Source of the DNA: Anaerolineae bacterium
Lineage (GTDB): Bacteria > Chloroflexota > Anaerolineae > JADYZS01
Length of the DNA: 6,553 nt
Direction of reading: 5' to 3'
NCBI GenBank assembly: GCA_020853075.1
Contig: JADYZS010000072.1
Location: 1-6,553 of the forward strand
A program made the translations under genes and the position numbers. The number at the start of each line of letters is the position of its first letter. Position 1 is the stretch's first letter. Of this stretch, positions 1 to 5,164 are shown one piece after another. The notes under the pieces are model-generated. The model was not told where the DNA came from. It ran no database searches and saw only the letters and a list, made by a program, of their open reading frames with translations.

Positions 1-28
1 AGTAGGGCGACGCAGCAGGAAATCTAAC

Positions 29-89
29 CACGGAGACACCGAGTACACAGAGGATTGCTCTAAAACTCTGTGTTCTCCGCGTTCTCATG
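29..89. repeat. Degenerate REP-like inverted repeat
   Basis: The left arm (29-52, CACGGAGACACCGAGTACAC and on) and right arm (66-89) are inverted copies, matching at about 17 of 24 positions plus two G-U wobbles. The inner 8 bp (ACACAGAG / CTCTGTGT) are perfect and the loop is 13 nt. The arms are built from short ACACAGAG-type words. From memory, similar 'cacagagacacagag' palindromes are scattered between genes in Chloroflexota and other environmental bacteria; that is recalled and not checked. It could be a REP/MITE-like element or the transcript end of a gene to the left. It sits directly upstream of the DUF4013 promoter. Confidence 0.55.
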
Positions 90-102
90 CTCTCAGTTCC
101 TA

Positions 103-131
103 TTGCTCTCTCGCCCTCTCTCTGTTATAAT
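103..131 (+). promoter_or_regulatory. Sigma70-type promoter with extended -10
   Basis: The -35 is TTGCTC (103-108), the spacer is exactly 17 bp, and the -10 is a perfect TATAAT (126-131). A TG at 123-124 makes it an extended -10. Transcription should start near 138, giving a leader of about 37 nt that carries the Shine-Dalgarno of the DUF4013 gene. Confidence 0.7.
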
Positions 132-160
132 GGGGATGCGAGGTCACCATCTTCATAGGC

Positions 161-166
161 AGGAGG
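161..166 (+). promoter_or_regulatory. Shine-Dalgarno AGGAGG fixing the DUF4013 start
   Basis: A full AGGAGG lies 8 nt before the ATG at 175. The frame is open further upstream (an ATG-less extension to about 70), but that stretch overlaps the promoter and the inverted repeat, so 175 is the real start. Confidence 0.8.
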
Positions 167-174
167 ATTCTCAG

Positions 175-912
175 ATGGACATCGGCAAATCATTCACCTA
201 CGTCTTTGACGACGAGGAATGGGTATCCAAACTCCTCATCGCTGCGGTTCTCTCCTTCCTTAGCTTTCTCATCGTGCCCGCGATCATCATCACGGGCTAC
301 ATGGTGGGGATCGTGCGCAACGTGCGCCGTGGAGATCCGCGCCCCCTCCCTAAGTGGGAGAATCTGGGCGATATGTTTCGCGATGGCCTGATGCTCTTAG
401 TGGCTTTTCTTGTCTATTCTCTCCCCCTCCTTGTCATCCTCTGCCCCATCATCGTTATTGCCATTGCCACTGGCGATAGCCAGTCTGCACAAGATACCCT
501 GAGTGTCCTATCGGTCTGCTTCACCTGTCTCGCGGTCTTGTGGGGCATCGTCCTTGCGCTAGTGTCACCCGCGCTCTACATACGTTACGCAGAGACAAAC
601 GAACTGAGCGCACTTTTCCGCTTCGGAGACATCGTCTCCTTTACCACGAGCAACATAGGCCCTGTCATCGTAGTCATTGTTGTGGGTTGGGTTGCCAGTC
701 TCATCGCCAGCATTGTCGGCCTCCTCCTCTGCGGCATCGGCCTTGTCGTGACGACGCCCTGGGCGACCCTGGTGATGGCGCATCTGTACGCGCAGGTGGG
801 CATGAAGCCGCAGGCGCCGCCTGCCCCGCCAGCACCGCCGACCCCATCCGAACCACCTACGGCAGCTCCGCCCCCGCCCAGCGCGCCGGATGCGATGGTC
901 TCTTCCATCTAG
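175..912 (+). CDS. DUF4013 family multi-pass membrane protein
   Basis: The 245-residue protein has no known biochemical role. The opening (FTYVFDDEEWVSKLLIAAVL), the Gly-Tyr-rich first membrane segment followed by VRNVRRGDPRPLPKWENLGD, and the closing 'W-x3-VMAHLYAQVG' fit the DUF4013 family, a set of bacterial and archaeal integral membrane proteins. Hydrophobic segments lie at about residues 19-45, 72-98, 108-132 and 161-195, the last long enough to be a hairpin of two. The C-terminal 35 residues are a Pro/Ala-rich tail (APPAPPAPPTP type), probably disordered. The start is chosen from the AGGAGG 8 nt upstream and the strong promoter before it. A 7-bp hairpin follows the stop. The family call is from recognition of the pattern; the function is unknown. 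Confidence 0.85.
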   Translation: MDIGKSFTYVFDDEEWVSKLLIAAVLSFLSFLIVPAIIITGYMVGIVRNVRRGDPRPLPKWENLGDMFRDGLMLLVAFLVYSLPLLVILCPIIVIAIATGDSQSAQDTLSVLSVCFTCLAVLWGIVLALVSPALYIRYAETNELSALFRFGDIVSFTTSNIGPVIVVIVVGWVASLIASIVGLLLCGIGLVVTTPWATLVMAHLYAQVGMKPQAPPAPPAPPTPSEPPTAAPPPPSAPDAMVSSI

Positions 913-931
913 CATTGATCGTCGGTTGGAC

Positions 932-948
932 AGCCCGCGGAGCGGGCT
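932..948 (+). terminator. Possible terminator hairpin after the DUF4013 gene
   Basis: AGCCCGC (932-938), loop GGA, GCGGGCT (942-948) form a perfect 7-bp GC-rich stem 19 nt past the stop codon. Only two T residues follow, so it is a weak intrinsic terminator at best and may act as a 3' stabilising hairpin. Confidence 0.4.
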
Positions 949-1071
949 TAACATGCATCATCGGTCGTCGCATGTGGTATCCGGAGTATTCTGAGGCGGC
1001 GTATCCCACCCGCGAGAAATTGATGTTTGCCTGCGTGCCCATACTTCGCCAGGGAATCCAGAAGGTAGGGT

Positions 1072-1644
1072 ATGGTCATGGAACAGTTGGGGAACGTTTT
1101 CAGCAGTTTCGGGTTGAGCACGGCGGCAGGGCTTAACGCCTACCTGCCGTTGCTCATCGTCGCGCTGACGGCCCGCTTCACCGACCTCATCACCTTGCAG
1201 AAGCCGTGGGATGCGCTGGAGCACCCCATTGTTATCGTCCTGTTAGCCATCTTGCTCATCGTTGAGATGACGGCGGATAAGATACCAGCGATAGATACCG
1301 CCAACGACGTCATTAACACGGCGATCCGGCCCGCCGCGGGCGCGGTGCTCTTTGCGGCCCAGGCGAACCTCATCAACGATGTGCATCCTGCCCTGGCGCT
1401 GGCCTGTGGCCTTCTCATTGCGGGGACGGTGCACGCGGCCAAGTCAACGGCGCGGCCCGTGGTCACCGCGACGACAGGCGGCCTCGGCAATCCGGTGGTC
1501 AGCGTGGTAGAGGACGTCATCTCCGCGGCGATGACTGTTGTGAGCATCCTGGCGCCGGTCCTGGTAGTCTTCTTTATGGCGGCGGTGGGTTACCTGGCCT
1601 ACCGTTGGGTGAGGCGGCGGCGAGCGAAGCGTGCCGCCGCGTGA
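1072..1644 (+). CDS. DUF4126 family membrane protein
   Basis: This 190-residue integral membrane protein of unknown function matches the DUF4126 pattern. It has an N-terminal GLSTAAGLNAYLPLL, then a membrane segment ending in the acidic signature VEMTADKIPAIDTANDVINT (residues 64-83), then IRPAAGAVLF. Hydrophobic stretches lie at about 14-34, 52-66, 86-98, 106-122 and 146-176. The C-terminus is a basic tail (RWVRRRRAKRAAA), which suggests a cytoplasmic end. Two ATGs are possible, at 1072 and 1078. GAAGG at 1061-1065 sits 6 nt before the first and 12 nt before the second, so 1072 is kept, but 1078 (MEQL...) is plausible. The 159-nt gap before it holds a hairpin and no clear promoter, so read-through from the DUF4013 gene is possible. 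Confidence 0.85.
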   Translation: MVMEQLGNVFSSFGLSTAAGLNAYLPLLIVALTARFTDLITLQKPWDALEHPIVIVLLAILLIVEMTADKIPAIDTANDVINTAIRPAAGAVLFAAQANLINDVHPALALACGLLIAGTVHAAKSTARPVVTATTGGLGNPVVSVVEDVISAAMTVVSILAPVLVVFFMAAVGYLAYRWVRRRRAKRAAA

Positions 1645-1681
1645 TGCACCGCCGCAATTTTTCTAGGTCTCTTGTAGTCAA

Positions 1682-1708
1682 GAGCCTCTGCTTAACAGGC
1701 AGAGGCTC
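1682..1708 (+). terminator. Hairpin terminator after the DUF4126 gene
   Basis: GAGCCTCTGC (1682-1691) and GCAGAGGCTC (1699-1708) make a perfect 10-bp stem around a 7-nt loop, starting 38 nt after the stop. The following sequence (ATAATTACA) is AT-rich but not a true T-run. It separates the DUF4126 gene from the transporter promoter. Confidence 0.6.
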
Positions 1709-1737
1709 ATAATTACACCGTTAGATGATAAGCGTCA

Positions 1738-1766
1738 TTGCGACGCAGGGAAACCTGTGGTATCTT
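1738..1766 (+). promoter_or_regulatory. Promoter of the cation transporter gene
   Basis: TTGCGA (1738-1743), a 17-bp spacer and TATCTT (1761-1766), with TG at 1758-1759 giving an extended -10. A start near 1773 would give a leader of about 50 nt. The -35 is embedded in the inverted repeat GCGTC-ATTGC-GACGC (1732-1746), a possible operator. Confidence 0.5.
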
Positions 1767-1824
1767 ATCTGATGTCTGAGGGATTATATCGCCGACAACT
1801 TCATCCCCTCAACGGAGAGCGTGA

Positions 1825-3219
1825 ATGGAGAACTATCGCGCCATCCGGCGCGTGCTGTGGATTACGATGGGGCTCAACGCCCTTGCCACAGCCATCAAGT
1901 TGTTCGTGGCCTGGCGCACTGGCTCTTTGAGCGTCCTGGCCGACGGCTTTGACACCCTGTTTGATGCCGCATCTAACATCATCGGCCTCGTCGGCATCTA
2001 CGTTGCCTTTCGTCCTCCGGACGAGGACCATCCCTACGGCCACCGTAAATATGAAGCCATCGCTGCGGTGATGATCGCGTTCTTCTTGTTCTTGACCGCC
2101 TGGGAAGTGGGCAAGAACGCCCTTGAGCGATTAAGCCTGCCGCACGCGCCTGAGATCGTCCTCTGGAACGTTGCCGCCATCGCCCTGAGCATCGCCTTTC
2201 AGGCCGGTACAGCCTACTACGAGGGCCGCCATGCTCGCTCCTTGCGTAGCGAAGTGCTGATAGCCGACGCGCGGCATACCTGGGCCAACGTGGCCGTTTC
2301 CTGCTCTGTCCTGGTCGGGATGGGCGTGGTGCGCCTGGGCTATCCCCTGGCCGACCCGATCCTGGCTCTGTTCATCGCCGCCGTCATCGTCAAGATCGGC
2401 GTGGACACGCTGCGTGAGAATGTGCCTACCCTGACCGACCGCGCGCCCCTGCCCAAAGAACGCATCGCCGCCATCGCGCAGCAAGTGCCGGGGGTTGAGC
2501 ACGTCCACGCCATCCGCAGCCACGGGCCGGCGGATGCGGCTTCGGTGGACCTGCACATCCACGTCCCCCGGCGTTTCGCGTTGGCGGAGGCAGACCGGGT
2601 GGGCGACGAGGTGCGCGACCGTCTCTTGAGCAATGTAGAAGGCGTGCAGGACGTGGTGGTGCATGTAGAGCCGCGCCCGGTACCCCTGACAAGCCAGGAC
2701 GATCTCTTTGCTGTGGTACGAGAGATAGCATCTGACCTGCCGCTGACCCTACACGAGAGCGCAGCCTATCAGGTGGATGGGCGGCTCTACGTAGAACTGG
2801 ATGTCGGGGTCAGCAACGATCTCACCCTGGGTCAGGCCCACAATCTGGTCAGCGCGTTGGAGGCAGAGACACGCAGCCGGTTGCCGCAGGTGGCCGGTAT
2901 CCATACCCACATAGAGCTGGCAAATCACAAAATCGTGGAGGGGCGGCCGGCGCGGCCCGCCGTCCGGCGCCGGGTCATGGAAGAGGTCGCGCGCTTGCCC
3001 GGCGAGGTAAAAGGGTTGCACGACATCCATAACGTGACGGTCCGTGAGGTGGATGACGGCAGGTTGTTCGTGGCGCTTCACGGCACGTTGAACGAGTCTC
3101 TATCGGTGCTAGATGCGCACAATCTGGCCGAGGAAGTGGAATCTCGGTTGAAAGAGCGGTTGCCGGAAATAGCCCACGTGCTGGTTCATGCCGAGCCCCC
3201 CGACGCCGGACTCCCGTGA
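1825..3219 (+). CDS. Cation diffusion facilitator with three tandem C-terminal domains
   Basis: This is a membrane antiporter of the CDF family (FieF-like), which exports divalent metals such as Zn, Fe, Mn or Co from the cytoplasm using protons. Residues 1-205 are the transmembrane domain. TM2 carries FDTLFD (D43, D47), half of metal site A. The loop DEDHPYGHRKYE carries the site B ligands D66, H69 and H73. TM5 carries ADARHTWAN, with H151 but N155 where the usual ligand is Asp. The family is normally about 300 residues with one cytoplasmic dimerisation domain; this one has 464 residues and three copies, at about 206-287, 290-370 and 380-460. Each ends in a 'H-x-E' strand: H280/E282, H362/E364, H455/E457. 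The second and third also share an 'AHNL' helix start (338-341, 431-434). GGAG at 1814-1817 is 7 nt before the ATG. Tandem stops TGA TAA end the gene. The metal cannot be assigned from sequence alone. Confidence 0.93.
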   Translation: MENYRAIRRVLWITMGLNALATAIKLFVAWRTGSLSVLADGFDTLFDAASNIIGLVGIYVAFRPPDEDHPYGHRKYEAIAAVMIAFFLFLTAWEVGKNALERLSLPHAPEIVLWNVAAIALSIAFQAGTAYYEGRHARSLRSEVLIADARHTWANVAVSCSVLVGMGVVRLGYPLADPILALFIAAVIVKIGVDTLRENVPTLTDRAPLPKERIAAIAQQVPGVEHVHAIRSHGPADAASVDLHIHVPRRFALAEADRVGDEVRDRLLSNVEGVQDVVVHVEPRPVPLTSQDDLFAVVREIASDLPLTLHESAAYQVDGRLYVELDVGVSNDLTLGQAHNLVSALEAETRSRLPQVAGIHTHIELANHKIVEGRPARPAVRRRVMEEVARLPGEVKGLHDIHNVTVREVDDGRLFVALHGTLNESLSVLDAHNLAEEVESRLKERLPEIAHVLVHAEPPDAGLP

Positions 3220-3280
3220 TAAGGTCATGTCACACAGAGTCAGAGGCTATCACCAGTTCTACCAAAGAGAGACCAAAGAA

Positions 3281-3300
3281 GCGCGCGACGCCTGCTGCGC
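3281..3300 (-). terminator. Possible terminator of the acidic protein gene
   Basis: Read on the - strand immediately after the stop codon: GCGC(A)GC, loop AGGCGTC, GCGCGC, a 6-bp GC stem with one bulged A, followed by TTCTTT. It lies between two converging genes and could stop - strand transcription before the transporter gene. Confidence 0.45.
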
Positions 3301-3903
3301 TCAATATCTCCCGTAGTCATCCTCCTCTTCTTCGTCGTCTTCCCAATCATCTTCTTCGTCATAATCCTCTTCTTCCTCGTCTTCCCAATCCTCCTCAAGT
3401 TCGTCCACTTCTTCTTCGTCACCAACTTCTTCTGTCAAATCTGCGGGCAACTCCTCCCAATGATCTACAGTCCAACCGCTTACGGCAACAAGAAGTTTGT
3501 TGTGATGGCGAGAGCCAAACGCGAGCACCAATCCCCCCTCTTCATCTTGGCCAACCTCACTCAACATCTCATCTTCTTCTGTGATCTCGCTCAACGCGTC
3601 GGAGATAGCATCCAGGCCAGTGATTGGGGGAGCATCGGCATCGGCGTAGGCGCTGGCGCCATAGAGTGCCAGGAGGCTCTGGTCGGCAAGATAGAGTTCG
3701 GCATCAAAGAAGATACGCTCTGTCTCTTCCTCCATCTCTTCCTCCTCATCGTAGGCGATGGAGTCTCCGTAGAGAGAGATACCCACTACTTTCTGACCTC
3801 TCAGGAGTTGGAGTCGTTCCATCGCCTCTGAGGTCAACTCCGTTTGGATCTCCTCTCCTTCTTCTTGGTGATCGCGACCATTGGGGTTCATGGTCTCTTC
3901 CAT
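3301..3903 (-). CDS. Highly acidic hypothetical protein
   Basis: I do not recognise this 200-residue protein as a named family. A folded core is likely at about residues 24-153: LTSEAMERLQLLRGQKVVGIS, an acidic loop, FFDAELYLADQSLLALYGAS (66-84), a helix GLDAISDALSEI (96-107), and LVLAFGS...LLVAVSGWTVDHWEELPAD (125-155). This looks like an alpha/beta domain ending in a Trp-rich strand and helix. The last 45 residues are 32 Asp/Glu, with Trp and Tyr spaced through them, and should be disordered. No signal peptide or membrane segment is seen, so it is probably cytoplasmic. The start is well supported by AAGGAG (3913-3918) 9 nt upstream. The 89-nt gap to the zinc-ribbon gene has no clear promoter or terminator, so co-transcription with it is plausible. 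The acidic tail could mimic nucleic acid or bind basic proteins, but nothing here shows which. Confidence 0.8.
   Translation of the reverse strand: MEETMNPNGRDHQEEGEEIQTELTSEAMERLQLLRGQKVVGISLYGDSIAYDEEEEMEEETERIFFDAELYLADQSLLALYGASAYADADAPPITGLDAISDALSEITEEDEMLSEVGQDEEGGLVLAFGSRHHNKLLVAVSGWTVDHWEELPADLTEEVGDEEEVDELEEDWEDEEEEDYDEEDDWEDDEEEEDDYGRY
3324..3407 (-). repeat. 42-bp direct repeat in the acidic tail
   Basis: Positions 3324-3348 and 3366-3390 agree at 24 of 25 bases, including a shared CGTCTTCCCAATC at 3336-3348 and 3378-3390. The period is 42 bp, or 14 codons, so the frame is kept. On the - strand it encodes two copies of an 'EEDWED-EEEED-Y' unit (about residues 171-196). The second half of each unit has diverged. 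Confidence 0.65.
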
Positions 3904-3992
3904 CGTATCAATCTCCTTCAGAAAAAATTGGCAGCATGATTCTTATGGCAGCCGCGTGACCGCTTATCGGGCCGAGAAGAGATGTGCGTCTC

Positions 3993-4877
3993 TCATTGCG
4001 GTTTCCCGGCATGGCGAACTGCCGCGCGCAGGGGCTCCCGTGCCGCTACGAACTCGGCAAACCAGGTCTTCTCAGGCGTTAAAAGGTGTCGCTCCTGCGG
4101 GCTAGGATGGGGGCAGCGGGCAATCTGTGCTAAGGCTGCCGTTGCCTCTGCGGGAGCCAGGCGATAGAGCCGTTCCACCGTCTCCAGGCTATCAGTACGC
4201 ACCCAGGCATCCACCCAATCTTCCAGAAAATAGGCCAGGCACTGGCGGCAACGCCACACCGAGAAAGTGCGGGTATCACCCCGCTCCGTTACGGTGTTGA
4301 GCGCGCCCCAATTAGCAATACGACCGGAGCAGGTAGGGCACGGCACAGTCCCCGGGCGCTTGCCGCTGCGCTCCACCAACGCTATCTCGTCGTCTATGAA
4401 GGGGCCCGGCCCAGAATCCTTGTGTTTCCCGCGCAGGCGACGCCACCAGGTACGCCAGCCCCCTTTCTCCTCACGCCGGACAGGAGTCACCACCGGCAGC
4501 GCAGGTGGTAAGAAAAATGTACTCCCCCTCCCCTCTGGGAGGAGAGTCAGGGAGGTTCCGCCGGCGGTTGGCTCCTCGCGGGAACGTCCACCCTTGTCAG
4601 CCTCCTCCGGGGCATACTGGTCACAGGGTGCAGAGAGAAGGAGTTGCGTGAAGGCCGCGCTTTTTGCCTGGTGCTCGCGCGCCCAGGTGCAATAACCGGC
4701 CCAGCCACCGGACACCTGGTAGGAGGGACCGGAAGGGCGGAAGTTGGCACAGGTGCCGCAGGATCGCACGCGGTAGCCGTCGGCGGCTACTGCCGCCGAC
4801 AACCGGGCCAGAGTCTCGCGGGGGCGGCGCGCCGTCCCCGCAGCCTCTGGTGATACAGTGTACGAATGCCCGCCCAC
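3993..4877 (-). CDS. Double CxxC zinc-ribbon-like hypothetical protein
   Basis: The function is unknown. Numbered from the GTG at 4877 (294 residues), there are two cysteine modules. The first is CGTC (C40, C43), then GWAGYC (C63) and APCDQY (C85), resembling small metal-binding 'CxxC...GxC...C' domains. The second, CPTC (C180, C183) and WRCRQC (C210, C213), is a classical zinc ribbon followed by a helical segment, DWVDAWVRTDSLETVERLYR (220-239), and ARCPHPS. The middle (about 90-165) is Pro/Gly/Arg-rich and probably a linker. No membrane segment or signal is visible. The GTG lacks a good Shine-Dalgarno, and the frame remains open and protein-like upstream to a stop at 5025-5027. The true protein therefore probably begins near 4988 (331 residues). 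A promoter lies at 5106-5134 and the acidic gene follows 89 nt downstream. It could bind nucleic acid, protein or iron; none of these is shown. Confidence 0.75.
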   Translation of the reverse strand: MGGHSYTVSPEAAGTARRPRETLARLSAAVAADGYRVRSCGTCANFRPSGPSYQVSGGWAGYCTWAREHQAKSAAFTQLLLSAPCDQYAPEEADKGGRSREEPTAGGTSLTLLPEGRGSTFFLPPALPVVTPVRREEKGGWRTWWRRLRGKHKDSGPGPFIDDEIALVERSGKRPGTVPCPTCSGRIANWGALNTVTERGDTRTFSVWRCRQCLAYFLEDWVDAWVRTDSLETVERLYRLAPAEATAALAQIARCPHPSPQERHLLTPEKTWFAEFVAAREPLRAAVRHAGKPQ

Positions 4878-4988
4878 GAATAACGCCCAGCCTGCCCCCT
4901 GTTCTACCAGTTCCAGCCTCGCCTCGGTATCCTGGGCTATGCGCCGGAGGGTGATCGTGTAATACTGCGGTTCTTCTTTCAGCCTTAT
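4878..4988 (-). other. Probable N-terminal extension of the zinc-ribbon gene
   Basis: The in-frame translation upstream of the GTG reads RLKEEPQYYTITLRRIAQDT, then EARLELVEQGAGWALF, straight into VGGHSYTVSP. It is charged and amphipathic with GC-rich third positions, like coding sequence. There is no ATG, GTG or TTG in frame between 4878 and the stop at 5025-5027. An ATA at 4986-4988 (or a CTG at 4980-4982) follows the GGAGG. It would add 37 residues. Confidence 0.5.
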
Positions 4989-4994
4989 GCCGGG

Positions 4995-4999
4995 CCTCC
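4995..4999 (-). promoter_or_regulatory. Shine-Dalgarno GGAGG before an ATA codon
   Basis: On the - strand, GGAGG is followed by a 6-nt spacer (CCCGGC) and then ATA AGG CTG AAA in the frame of the zinc-ribbon gene. Spacing is ideal for a start at the ATA. This suggests either a rare AUA start or a former ATG changed by one base. Confidence 0.5.
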
Positions 5000-5105
5000 G
5001 CTGAAATTGCCAACAGTGTGGGACTTAAAAATGCTGCGTCGCGACCCGTCTATCACCAACGTATCAGGAAGCACAGGCAACTCTATCTCAGTGGTTTCGG
5101 CGGCT

Positions 5106-5134
5106 ATTCTACTATAACTTGCTGCCTTGTGCAA
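5106..5134 (-). promoter_or_regulatory. Promoter of the zinc-ribbon gene
   Basis: On the - strand: -35 TTGCAC (5134-5129), a 17-bp spacer, and -10 TAGAAT (5111-5106, one mismatch to consensus). Transcription should start near 5099, giving a leader of about 110 nt before the 4988 start. A tandem 8-bp repeat lies just upstream. Confidence 0.55.
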
Positions 5135-5141
5135 CCGAAAT

Positions 5142-5157
5142 GGTTATGAGGTTATGA
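5142..5157. repeat. Tandem 8-bp repeat upstream of a -35
   Basis: GGTTATGA occurs twice in a row (on the - strand, TCATAACC TCATAACC). It sits 7 nt upstream of the -35 at 5129-5134 and just past the phosphatase stop codon. The position suits a direct-repeat site for an activator such as a response regulator, but chance is possible at this length. Confidence 0.5.
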
Positions 5158-5164
5158 CCAGGGC

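Noticed and set aside
70..174. Upstream extension of the DUF4013 reading frame to about 70
   Set aside because: It overlaps the inverted repeat and the promoter, and the AGGAGG before 175 marks the true start.
540..1136. Long + strand open frame (198 codons) spanning the DUF4013 end and the DUF4126 start
   Set aside because: It is a shifted frame over two better-supported genes; its Arg/His/Pro-rich product has no recognisable domain or ribosome site.
1767..1824. Possible metal riboswitch in the transporter leader
   Set aside because: The leader is only about 50 nt and shows none of the conserved loops of the NiCo or yybP-ykoY classes.
2131..2664. Minus-strand open frame of 177 codons inside the transporter gene
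   Set aside because: It is antisense to a clear CDF coding sequence, with His/Asp/Gly-rich composition typical of a shadow frame.
3320..3430. CTTCTT-rich stretch that could look like a satellite or noncoding repeat
   Set aside because: It is the complement of in-frame Glu/Asp codons of the acidic protein, and the 42-bp period keeps the frame.
3216..3584. Plus-strand open frame opposite the acidic tail
   Set aside because: Its Leu/Pro/Arg-rich product is the complement of GAA/GAG-rich codons; there is no ribosome site and the - strand gene is better supported.
4621..5013. Minus-strand frame starting at TTG 5013, or a frameshift joining it to the zinc-ribbon gene
   Set aside because: The zinc-ribbon frame itself is open and protein-like up to 5028, so no frameshift is needed, and this frame turns Arg/Pro-rich.
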